Assembly: GCA_031278855.1 (NCBI GenBank)
Contig: JAITJR010000084.1
Coordinates: 1 to 10,430 of the forward strand
Reading direction: 5' to 3'
Source of the DNA: Mycoplasmataceae bacterium
Lineage (GTDB): Bacteria > Bacillota_I > Bacilli_A > Mycoplasmatales > Mycoplasmoidaceae
Length of the DNA stretch: 10,430 nt
Part shown: positions 1 through 9,200 of the stretch, one piece after another
How the letters are laid out: the number at the start of each line of letters is the position of its first letter
Position numbering within the stretch: the first letter of the stretch is position 1
Notes under the pieces: model-generated
What the model was told of the DNA's origin: nothing
Database searches by the model: none
What the model saw: the letters and a program-made list of their open reading frames with translations, nothing else
Position numbers and translations under genes: made by a program

Positions 1-810
1 TATCCAATGCAAATGCAGGAAAATTTTCAAAAGAAAAACACTAGTCGTAAATTGACTCGTGAAGAAATTAAGCAAAAAACTGCCAAAATCATTGAATTGG
101 TTGGTTTAAATGGAAATGAAAGCAAATATCCTAATGAACTTTCTGGTGGCATGCAACAGCGAGTGGCACTAGCTCGAGCATTGGTGGTGGAACCTGATAT
201 ATTACTTTTAGATGAACCTTTATCAGCTTTAGACGCCAAAGTACGACAACAAATGCAATTAGAATTGAAACGTTTGCATCGGGAATTAGGTATTACTTTC
301 ATTTTAGTTACTCATGATCAAGAAGAAGCTCTTACACTATCTAGTAAAGTTGTAGTAATGTCGAAAGGGTGTGTAGAACAAATTGATTCACCGAAAAAAA
401 TATATGATAGCCCGCGTAATGAATGAGTTGCTGGTTTCATCGGGAAAGCTAATTTATTTAATGGTTCATACATTGGTCATAATAAGATTAAATTTTTTGA
501 TGAGATTTTCCCCATTAATGAGACGATCGCTAAGCGTTTAAAACCACAGGCTGATATTAAGTTTATGATTCGTCCAGAGGATATTTTCTTCACTGAATAC
601 CAAAAAGGTACAATTAATGGTCGCGTAATTGAAAGTGTTTATAAAGGACAGATGTATAGCGTCCAAGTGAAGTGTAAAGACTATTTAATTTTAGTGGAAT
701 CCATTAAGCAAATCAATCGCAACCAGCTAGTCGGATTAGATTGAGAGTCAACTAGTGTCCATGTGATGATCGATAAAGTGAAGCGAGCACCAAATGAATT
801 TAGATTCTAG
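1..810 (+). CDS. potA: Spermidine/putrescine ABC transporter ATP-binding protein PotA (5' truncated by window)
   Basis: This is the ATPase subunit that drives polyamine import through PotB/PotC at the inner face of the membrane. The reading frame is open from base 1, and 269 codons are visible; the Walker A motif and N-terminus lie before the window. Visible in order are the ABC signature LSGGMQQR (codons 47-54), Walker B ILLLDEP with the D-loop SALD, and the H-loop VTHDQEEA near codon 103. A C-terminal regulatory (TOBE-like) half follows, with the typical IRPEDI motif. The frame crosses TGA at 424-426 and 742-744, both read as Trp; with the standard code the protein would lose its C-terminal half. 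The stop is TAG at 808-810. The 3' end overlaps potB by 17 bases. The PotA assignment over other importer ATPases rests on the potB, potC and potD genes that follow. Confidence 0.93.
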
Positions 811-1663
811 GTTTTTTAATCATCGGGTACTAGGTGAAAGAACTAATGGCAAGAGTTGAGTTTTACTAATACCGTTTGCGATTGTTTCGTTATTGTTAGT
901 TATTATTCCGTTGGCAATGATTTTTATTAAAGCTTTTATTCCAGCTGAAGGAGCTAATGTATCTGATAACTGAAACATTATTAATGGTTTTATTTGACAA
1001 AAGATTTTTACTTCTTTTATTGTGGCGATTATTACTACAGTTATATGTATATTGATTGCTTATCCATTTGCCTATTTTTTATCAACTAGTAAGAGTAAAG
1101 TGTTTAAAACAATCATTATTTTTGTAGCCACCGCTCCAGTGTGAACTAGTTTTTTAGTGAAATTGGTAGGTTTAAAAACTTTTTTTGACATTTGTGCAGG
1201 GTATGATAATTCTACTTATGGTAACTTATGGACTATTTTAGGCTTGATTTATCTATACCTACCTTTCATGATTATGCCTTTATATTCAGTTTTAAATGAC
1301 ATGCCTAAAAATTTAGTGTTTGCTAGTTATGATTTAGGTTATGGACCATGAAAAACTTTCTTAAAAATCACATTACCTTATACCAAGGTGGCACTGGCAT
1401 CAGGTATTACACTAGTTTTTTTACCAGCTTTAACCACGGTTGCAGTACCTCAATTCTTAAACAATAACAATGATGGCTCCATGATTGGTGACATCATTGT
1501 TGATCAAGGTGAAGCTGGATTAACAAGTAGTATTGCTTTAGCAAGGGCATCGACACTATCGTTAGTATTGAGTCTAGTGATGTTAGGTGGGTTTGGAATT
1601 TATATTTTGTTTCGTAAAGTTATTTGAAAACACTTGAAGCAAATAAGGGCTAAACATGAATAA
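794..1663 (+). CDS. potB: Spermidine/putrescine ABC transporter permease PotB
   Basis: First membrane permease of the polyamine importer, 289 residues. The sequence is mostly hydrophobic helices, starting with a segment at about residues 23-45. The cytoplasmic EAA loop that docks on PotA is visible from residue 177 as ASYDLGYGPWKTFLKITLP, matching the family pattern EAA...G....F..I.LP. Several TGA codons (857, 971, 998, 1142, 1349 and 1625) are read as Trp; without this only fragments remain. The ATG at 794 was chosen because it lies inside the potA end (17-base overlap) and gives a normal family length; the Shine-Dalgarno sequence is weak (AAGTGAAG region), so translational coupling to potA is likely. 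The stop TAA at 1661-1663 overlaps the potC start by 8 bases. Assigning B rather than C rests on order and on the extended C-terminal half. Confidence 0.92.
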
Positions 1664-2528
1664 TCGTTACGGTAAATTATCTTGATTCAATTTGTTGCGT
1701 TGATTGAAACGATGGTATATTTTTCTTGTTTTAATTGCGATTTATCTACCTTTAATTTTTATCGTTCTCTTGAGCTTTTCGCAACCAACTGCTCGTGGCA
1801 ATATTAACCCAAATTTTACCACTCCTACGATTGTCAATTACGTTGATCTATGAAAAGATAATGAATTTCTCAACGGCTTGTTTAATTCTTTGTTACTTTC
1901 GCTAATTGTGGTACCAATTTCGATATTATTAGCGACGGTTACATGTTTTGGCATGTGACGAGCGAAGCCTTTTCAGAAAAAAGCTGTAAATTTTACGACA
2001 CAGTTAACGATTGTCAATCCTGAAGCTATTACAGGGATTAGTTTAGCTCTATTATTTTCTTCGACTTGAGTGGCATTAGGATTTGATTTGGGTTTTTTTA
2101 CAGTAATTTTAGCACACGTTTCTTTTTGTACACCATATGCCATCGTGGCAATTTATCCTCGTATGGCGAAGATGAACCAAAACCAATTATTGGCTAGTTA
2201 TGATTTAGGTCATTCTAAATTAGATACTTTTTGTAAAATAACCATTCCACATTTAATGCCAGCAATTTTGTCAGCTGTGGCGATTGTATTGGCAATGTCG
2301 CTAGATGATTTCATTATTACTAATTTAGTTAATGGCTCTTTTCAAACCATTGGAACTTTAATTTATTCGACTCGAAAAGGGATTAAAGCTTGAGTAATCA
2401 CTTTTGGTGCATTAGTGGTAATAGTAACAATTATTGCGATTATTATGATTGGGATTCGTAAGTATTATAAAATTAGGAAAATGAATAAGAAAAGTGCGCT
2501 GGTATCAGCAACTCGAGGTGAATCGTAA
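1656..2528 (+). CDS. potC: Spermidine/putrescine ABC transporter permease PotC
   Basis: Second permease of the polyamine importer, 290 residues, pairing with PotB in the membrane. It has multiple hydrophobic helices; the first is near residues 24-45. The EAA loop begins at residue 180 as ASYDLGHSKLDTFCKITIPH. It is followed by ALSLDD-like residues (AMSLDDFIITNLV), a typical PotC sequence. TGA codons at 1683, 1701, 1851, 1956, 2067 and 2391 are read as Trp. The ATG at 1656 is preceded by AAGGG at 1645-1649, a good ribosome-binding site with 6-base spacing. The end TAA is part of TAATG and shares one base with the potD start. In several mycoplasmas PotC and PotD are reported as a fused polypeptide; here they are separate proteins with minimal overlap. 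Confidence 0.93.
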
Positions 2529-4186
2529 TGAAGCATCAAAGTAAAATGAAATTATCGTTAAGTATTTGTACAAGTGCCATGATGATTGTGATTACACCAT
2601 TAAATTTATCTTCGTGTAGTAGCACTGGGATTGTGTTGGCCAATTTTGAAAGTTATATGGCACCTAAGTTAATGGATCAATTACACGAAAAACATTCAAT
2701 TAGATTTGTTAATTACTCGACGAACGAGGATATTTTAGCAAAATTTGCTAATTCATATGATATTGCTGTACCGTCGACATACACTGTATTAGAGTTAATC
2801 AAAAATGATTTAATAGGTGGGGTTAATCAGGAGGTTCAAATCGACGGTACGTCGCATACAATAGAAAATGTTGGCATTGATTGGCAATATTTGGGACAAA
2901 AGTATCAATTAACTGCCCTACCAGATAGATTTGGCGAGACGGCGTTACCATTGATTGACAAGGCAACGCCTAAAAGTGAAAGTTACGATCCAAAATATGA
3001 TCCATCAAATGCACAAAGCTTATTTAGCGAAACCATTGATAATGTAATCGATGCCGTTGATGCTTATGCTCATGAACCAGCACACCGTTATTATGGCAAT
3101 GATAAATCTATTCTTTATTATGCAATTCCGTATTTCTTGCAAGACTGAATGTTTGCTTACCATGGCGACTATATTCCAGAATTACCGTCATCAACACAGC
3201 ATGAAAATGGTTGATATAGTGATTATTCAGAAGATCCGACGAATCCTAAGCCTGTAACTTGAAATGATATTACCGATGTGATTAGCCCTAAAAAAAATGC
3301 TAAAAATGCTAATTTAGACAATCGTTTTAAGCCTACTAATAGACAACGCATGACTTTAGTAGATGATTCTCGAACCAATTATGATATGGCACATTTAATT
3401 TATGATACCCAACATAAAGTCGCAGACCCAGGTATTAATCCAGGTAATGGTCAAACTACATTAAGTGCAATCGCTTCAGTTTATGCTGCTTTAACTGATA
3501 AATTTAACCCTAATACATTTAGATTAAATTCAGATAGTCAGCAGGCATTGTATTCATTCGCTAAACCAATTGGTGATCCCGAACATGCTACTTTTGCTGA
3601 AGCGAATGGCATCATTGCTTATAACGGCGATATTTTATATGCCGCGATGGGTGCAGGGATCGATGATTGAGCCGACACTTGGTATTGCGAACCAGAATCA
3701 GAAGATGGACCATTAATTCATGGTAATTTTCACATTGTAAAACCCAAGGATACACCAGTAGCATTAGATATGATGGTCATCAACAAGAAAGTAAATCAAT
3801 CATCGAAGAAGCAAGATGTTTATGATATTTTGTACAAAATTTTATTAGAAGGCTGTAATGAAACACCAGATATAGAAGGAATTGGCCTTGAAAATGATCA
3901 TGATGAATTTGTATATGGTCCAATGTTAAACTTTGACTATGTAGCATATACGCCTACTTTGTATAATCTCAATACTTTTGTGGCGCGTGATATGGATGAA
4001 CCAGATCCAGAAAATTCTTACTTTGATATGCTATATCCAGATGATCATAATAAAGCCGAATTATTAGCCGAAATCAATAATGTTAATTTTGACATTAATA
4101 GCGGAAGATTAATAGAACTACCATTGTCTAATTTAGCCAAATCTAACATGAGCACAGTTTATATGCAATATAAAGAAAAATTATAA
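2528..4186 (+). CDS. potD: Polyamine-binding lipoprotein PotD (enlarged)
   Basis: Extracellular substrate-binding lipoprotein of the polyamine importer, 552 residues, far longer than the roughly 350 of classical PotD. The N-terminus has Lys residues, a hydrophobic stretch (residues 9-25) and a lipobox LSSC with the lipidated Cys at position 30, fitting attachment to the outer face of the single membrane. PotD-like blocks follow: IAVPSTYTVLELIKND near residue 78, NGDILYAAMGAGIDDW (366-381), and ALDMMVINKK around 412-421, the region corresponding to the ligand-binding Asp segment of PotD. The C-terminus ends in YMQYKEKL, like the YEEYYQKLK end of E. coli PotD. TGA at 3146, 3182, 3260 and 3668 is read as Trp. 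A GAGGTG ribosome-binding site at 2515-2520, 7 bases before the ATG, supports the start. The extra length lies mainly in polar, Asp/Asn/Pro-rich insertions between about residues 150 and 340. Confidence 0.88.
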
Positions 4187-5127
4187 TGGGGCATCGTTAT
4201 ATTCTTGCTGTAGAAACATCTTGTGATGATACTGGCATTGCCATCAGTTGTAATCACAGAATCTTGAGTAATATTACTTTATCGTCGCAAACTAAGCATA
4301 AACAATATGGTGGTATTGTTCCTGAAATTGCGGCACGCAGTCATGCTGATAATCTAAGTATTTGTTGTGAACAAGCAATGCAACAAGCTAAAATTGGTTG
4401 GACACAATTAACGCATATTGCTTATACCGATGCACCTGGTTTACCTGGTTCACTGCATACAGGAAAAATTTTTGCCAAATCATTGGCACAATTGTTGAAA
4501 CTTCCTATTATTCCTGTTAATCATATTCATGGTCATATCTATTCATTTATGATTGACAAGAATAAAGTTGTTACTTACCCATTTATGTCCATCGTGCTTT
4601 CTGGTGGACATACTTGCATTTACTTAGTAAAAAATATTGATCACCTGGAAATATTAAACGAAACAGCCGATGATGCGATTGGTGAAACTTTAGATAAAGT
4701 TGGTAGAATCTTAGGGTTTAACTATCCAGGTGGTGTTAGCATTGACCAGGCATTTAATGCTCAAAAAGCTCATCTAAAATTAATACACCATTTTAAACCC
4801 GAAGAAAAATTTAGTTTTTCAGGTGTAAAAACACATATTACTAATTTGGCTAACCAAAGTAAGATGAAGCACCAAAAATTAGATAAAATTTCGGTTGCTT
4901 CATCTTTGTTGCAATGAGTGGTAGATGAGGTAATGATTAAACTTAATTATTATTTGCAAAAATATCCTGCTGTTAAATTTGTGACTATCGGTGGCGGTGT
5001 GAGTGCAAACCGATTACTACGGAATGAAATAAAACAAGTATCAAAACCAGTATTTTTACCAGAGTTAAAATATGCTAATGACAATGCTGCCATGATCGCT
5101 TTATATGCATATTTAACGATTCAATAA
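4186..5127 (+). CDS. tsaD: tRNA N6-adenosine threonylcarbamoyltransferase TsaD
   Basis: Transfers threonylcarbamoyl from the TsaC product to A37 of ANN-decoding tRNAs (t6A modification); cytosolic, 313 residues, close to the usual length. Motifs are complete: AVETSCDDTGIAI at the N-terminus; the metal-binding HIHGH (His113 and His117), equivalent to the HxxxH of this family; SGGHTCIYLV; DDAIGETLDKVGRILGF; FSFSGVKT; GGGVSANRLLRNE; and the C-terminal metal ligand Asp299 in YANDNAAMIA. TGA at 4915-4917 encodes Trp244; the standard code would split the gene here. The ATG overlaps the potD stop by one base (TAATG) with only a weak AAAGAAA ribosome-binding site, so coupled translation with potD is inferred. 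The 3' end overlaps the converging phosphodiesterase gene by 15 bases. Function is independent of polyamine import; the link is probably genome packing. Confidence 0.96.
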
Positions 5128-5838
5128 TGTAATTTCGTTTGAAGTAATAAAATCCACACCACGTTTTTGATATTTCTGCCCCTGATTTTGTTTATCCACT
5201 GTTCAAATACTTACGAGCAATTTATGAGCGTGGATTAAATCAATCATTCGTTGACTTGCTAAAATGGCACGAATACTTACATTACATTGACTATTTATTG
5301 CTTCTATGATGCCACGTTTCCCTAAACCATTTTGATTAAATTTACTATCAATCAAGTTATAGGTAATGGTTTGTGGATCTATTTTTTTTAATAAATCCAA
5401 AGTTGAAAAATTAAAACTAATAAATGAACTGCTTGTAAACAAATTGTTGGTTTTTACTTTCGTAAGTAAATTGATTAACTGTAATTCAGTTAAATTAGGT
5501 TGTTTTAATTCAATAATGGGAGCTTTATTGTAATTTTGACAAATATCAAGATATTTATCTAGCGTACATATGTATGAGGGCACAAGTGTTTGATATTTAG
5601 CTTTAGGAATTATCAATGGTAAAGCTTGAATGTCTTGATAATTAGCTTGATAAATATGGATATTTTTATCTGCAAATGGGTTACTATCATGTGAACAAAC
5701 TCACACATTGTCAAGCGTTAGTCATACATCGGTTTCGATTCCGTATACGTTTGTGTTTTCCGCAGCCAAAGTAAAAGCTTTTTCGGTATTTTCTAAAGCT
5801 AATAATGAAGCACCACGGTGGGCAATTAATTTACTCAT
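5113..5838 (-). CDS. Glycerophosphodiester phosphodiesterase (GDPD family)
   Basis: Hydrolyses deacylated phospholipids (glycerophosphodiesters) to glycerol 3-phosphate and an alcohol; 241 residues, normal for short bacterial UgpQ/GlpQ-type enzymes. Visible motifs are IAHRGAS (His7 and Arg8), ENTEKAF, IETDVWLTLD (Glu35 and Asp37, metal ligands) and the catalytic HD at His50, then the late barrel strands SIWTVDKQNQ and RGVDFITSNEITLL, typical of the family C-terminus. There is no signal peptide, so it is probably cytosolic. TGA codons at 5724-5722, 5703-5701 and 5205-5203 are Trp. The ATG at 5838 is required because the HRGA motif starts five residues later; the TTG further in at 5616 would remove half the active site. 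No Shine-Dalgarno is seen, but TATAAT lies 7 bases upstream. In mycoplasmas such enzymes supply glycerol 3-phosphate from host or membrane lipids. Confidence 0.93.
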
Positions 5839-5845
5839 TAATATG

Positions 5846-5851
5846 ATTATA
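5846..5851 (-). promoter_or_regulatory. Probable -10 box of the phosphodiesterase gene (near-leaderless)
   Basis: A perfect TATAAT on the - strand ends 7 bases before the ATG at 5838. A start site about 7 bases downstream of a -10 box would fall on or next to the ATG, giving a leaderless or nearly leaderless mRNA. This fits the lack of a ribosome-binding site. No convincing -35 box is seen; the expected area is occupied by an inverted repeat. Confidence 0.5.
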
Positions 5852-5861
5852 TAAAGTGTAT

Positions 5862-5878
5862 TTTAACAAAATGTTAAA
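5862..5878. repeat. 17-bp perfect inverted repeat upstream of the phosphodiesterase gene (operator candidate)
   Basis: TTTAACA and TGTTAAA form two perfect 7-base arms around AAA. The element sits 24 bases upstream of the phosphodiesterase ATG and 10 bases before its TATAAT box, overlapping the expected -35 region. This position is typical for a repressor or activator site, but the regulator is unknown. It could also be a chance AT-rich palindrome; the arms are too weak for a terminator and no T-run follows. Confidence 0.4.
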
Positions 5879-5951
5879 CTTGAGTGCACGACTGTAAAAG
5901 TGTGATTTTTCTAAAAGATAGTTTCATGAATAATAAACATTAAACTAACTG

Positions 5952-6194
5952 TTACTTCATGACTTTTTCAAATGAATTAATTAAATCTCCTAATGTTTTT
6001 AAACTAGCTAAATCATCATCATGTAAACGTACATTAAGACTTTTTTCTACATTAATAATGATGCTCATTGCATTAAGTGAATCGATGTTGAGAGATTTTA
6101 AAGTAGAATTGTAAGTTGATGGATCAAGGGTAAGCTTTACCCCTGATTCGTTGGCAGCCTTCTGAATGGCTTCAATAATTTTTTGACTAGACAT
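5952..6194 (-). CDS. acpP: Acyl carrier protein
   Basis: Small acidic carrier protein of 80 residues that holds acyl groups on a phosphopantetheine arm. The attachment site is Ser39 in NIDSLNAMS, the family's DSL motif, followed by the acidic helix and the LKTLGDLI segment typical of the third and fourth helices. Mollicutes generally lack full fatty-acid synthesis, so the likely role is acyl transfer in phospholipid or other lipid assembly. The ATG at 6194 was chosen: AGGAG lies at 6213-6209, about 14 bases upstream. An in-frame TTG at 6206 would add four residues but is only one or two bases from the same AGGAG, too close for initiation. The gene sits between the GH92 gene and the phosphodiesterase, all on the same strand, and seems to have its own promoter. 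It contains no Trp codon. Confidence 0.92.
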   Translation of the reverse strand: MSSQKIIEAIQKAANESGVKLTLDPSTYNSTLKSLNIDSLNAMSIIINVEKSLNVRLHDDDLASLKTLGDLINSFEKVMK

Positions 6195-6228
6195 ATATGT
6201 TTGCAAATCTCCTAATTAAACTTTGTCC

Positions 6229-6257
6229 ATTATAAGGTTAAATTTAGACATTTTTAA
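6229..6257 (-). promoter_or_regulatory. Probable acpP promoter
   Basis: On the - strand a perfect TATAAT (6234-6229) has, 17 bases upstream, TTAAAA (6257-6252) as a weak -35 box, which overlaps the GH92 stop codon. Transcription would start near 6222, leaving a leader of about 28 bases that carries AGGAG (6213-6209) before the ATG at 6194. This makes acpP independent of the long GH92 transcript. Confidence 0.55.
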
Positions 6258-9200
6258 GAAGATAGTTTTTTTCGATTACGCTTAATTCTTCATACCGTGA
6301 TAATTGTTAGCGTAGTACCAAAAACGGTAATACCAATTGTGATACCAATCCATATTCATTGATTATTAGTTGAATGTTGGTATGGTTGATAATCACTTTC
6401 TAATAATTGCAATTCCGCTAATGACACATTGGTATCCATCGTCAATTGAATTTGATAATTTTGGTAATTTTTATTAGCATCAAATGAGAACTCTCTAGTT
6501 TGTTGAGCATATGGAAAGTTTTGATTATTGTAAGTAGCTAATATTTTTCAGTTTTTAGCATCATCAGAACCGAGAATTTTAATTGTATTAAATTTTTGGT
6601 TGTCCATGGTTGATGTTAGCATTAACATATTGATAATAAGCGTATTATTTATGGTACTTTTTCGTTGTCAAAATAAAGTAACATGACGTGAACTAAAATT
6701 TACCATGTCATTGGAGTTATGATTAGTCAATGGTGTGACATCAGTGTCATCAGTAGATGTAATGACACCATTATTGGTAACATCGATAACGGTGTTAGGA
6801 GATGTGGGGATGATTGTTTTTGCTCCTCAATTAGTAGGGGTAGGACTCATATTAAATGATAAAGTATGATTACCACCTAATAATTGATCTTGGGGAAGAT
6901 AAACATCATTCAGTGGTTTGTTGTCAAGACTAACCATAGCAATGTATTTATTTTGACTACTATTATTGTCAGCAGTAATGGTTAATTTTTCGTCATTATC
7001 ACGTGTGACTATCACTTTGTTAAATAATGGTGCTGTGATTATGTATTTACCACTAGCTAAAGCTAAATCATAAATGCCTAAGGATGATAATATGTATCAA
7101 GCTGACATTTCACCATTATCTTCATCACCACAATATCCCTGACCAATATCGCTACCAATATATAGACGTTGTAGTATTTCTCTAGTCAACGATTGCGTTT
7201 TGGAAGGCACCCCAGCAGCAGCATACATGTAAGGAATATGATGGGAAGGCTGATTACTCATGCCTAATTGCCCAATCCGCACATCGCGAGCTTCAATCAT
7301 TTCATGAATTTCGGTCCAATACGATCCTTTATGAGTTGCCAATTCAGGAGTGTTAAAGAAGAGATCTAGTTTGCTGAGTAGTTCGTTTTGGCCACCATAA
7401 AGATAGGCTAATCCTGGAACATCAAATGGCACAGAGAAAGCATAATTCCATGCATTGGTTTCGGTAAATTCATAACCTCAGTCCAAAGGATTAAAACTAC
7501 TTCCGTGCAGGATAAAGTCCCCGTTTAAATCTTTGGCTCTAAAAAAATTACAATCATGATCAAATAATGTGCCAAAGTTTTCTGATCGTCGTAATAAATA
7601 GTTAGCAGTATTTAAAATTTGTTGTTTGGTTTCACCCGTTCGTTGAACAGCTAAATCATCGGTTAATTTCGGATCATTAGCGAGTTTTGAAGCCATTTGG
7701 CTAAGTGCATAATCGTTTATATATCCTTCTAACGTTCAAGAAACGGTTTCATTGGAGTAACCGCTGGGTGGAGAAGAAAGATACGGAGTATATCCTAATG
7801 ATGACGCATAATTCAATCCTTTTCTACCAGTCCCAGGATTTTGGCTACATGTAAAGGCATCTTTCATTCCAGAATTGTAAATATTTAATGCCGTATTTAA
7901 ATCGGTAATTGCTCCACTGACATATGCATCAGCGAATGCTGCATCGCTTGATGTCCCTGTCATGGAATCAGCGTAACCAGGAGAAGACCATCTTGCAACA
8001 TAGCCACCATCAACATATTGATATAAAAAACCATCAACTAACTCTCTAGTAAAATTAGGGTATAAGAGCGAATACGCTGGTCACACAGTCCGATATGTAT
8101 CCCAAAAACCATTATTGACATACATTTTACCTGGTCGGATCGGATTACCATCGATAACTGGACTTTTGTATTCATAAATCGGATGGTTGTTATCGCCTGT
8201 ATTTTCGAAATACTCATTCGGGTATAAATTAAGTCGATATAAATTAGAATATGTAGTTTGTTTTTGGACGTCAGTTGCATTTGAGTGGCTTAAATCAATC
8301 ACTTTGAGCCGTTCATTTCATTTTTGAGTAGCTTGATGATGTAATTGCTCAAATGATTGATTACCAACTTCTAAATTTAAACTTTTTTCAGCTTGCATAA
8401 TCGAAATATAGGAAGTGGCAATGTTCATCAATATCGGATTTTGACTATTAGGTTGGTTAAAACTGATGTAATTATTTGTACCTTCGTGAGTAAATGTTTG
8501 ATTAAATGTTGCATAGATGAACATCTTGCTAGCACCTGTGCTCATGCTACTCTTATTATCAACGAATCCCGAAAAAGTCCGATTAACAGTGTCAAAGTTA
8601 AAACTATAGGAGCTATCAGTACTTTGTCTTGAATCAAAAATTAATGTACCAATACTTGTATCATCAGGAAATGTAATACGGAAAATAGCACTATGGCTAG
8701 ATGGAGCAATTTCAGTTTTAATATTATTTTCAAAAGTAACAGCATAATAATCTGGTTGAGCGATTTCATTTTCATGTTTAAATGGTAATGCTCGTGCAGA
8801 TGGAGAAGGATCGATATTACTAGCGATTGAGGGCATAATATGGAATTGCTCACGATCACCCATTCATGGACTTGGTTCATGTGAAATCCCAATGCCATTT
8901 AAAGTTGGTAAATTAGCACTATTAGTATTGGCTTTATAACTATACAATCAGTCGGAATTAGCATTAGTCATTGGTGTATAAAAATTAAAGCCATTCGGAA
9001 CACTTGTAGCAGGAATGTTATTTCCACGTGAGAATAATTCACCCGAATTAGTGCCGCGTCTCGTATCTACATAATTAGTTAAATGTGTGCCATCAATTGG
9101 TAGTTTAGCTTTTATTTCAAGATCGTCAATGTATCCCGAAATTGTAGAAACATCTGGCCCAGCATAGTCATAAGTTAATAAAATGCTATGAATGTATTTT

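Noticed and set aside
27..302. A - strand open frame of 91 codons
   Set aside because: It is antisense to the conserved ABC signature and Walker B of potA; the Cys-rich, Ser-rich product has no recognisable features.
5203..5616. The phosphodiesterase gene starting at TTG 5616 and ending at 5203
   Set aside because: Both limits are artefacts: the lower end is a TGA Trp codon, and the upstream part contains the essential HRGA and HD active-site motifs.
6195..6206. An upstream TTG start for acpP
   Set aside because: It is only one or two bases from the AGGAG site, too close for initiation; the ATG at 6194 fits better, although its spacing is somewhat long.
8393..8632. A + strand open frame of 79 codons
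   Set aside because: It lies wholly opposite the well-supported GH92 catalytic gene, has no family motif and no ribosome-binding site.
8038..8898. Additional - strand open frames in another register over the GH92 gene
   Set aside because: They are shadows; the GH92 frame carries the motifs WDTYRTVWP and SHEPSPWMGDR across the same bases.
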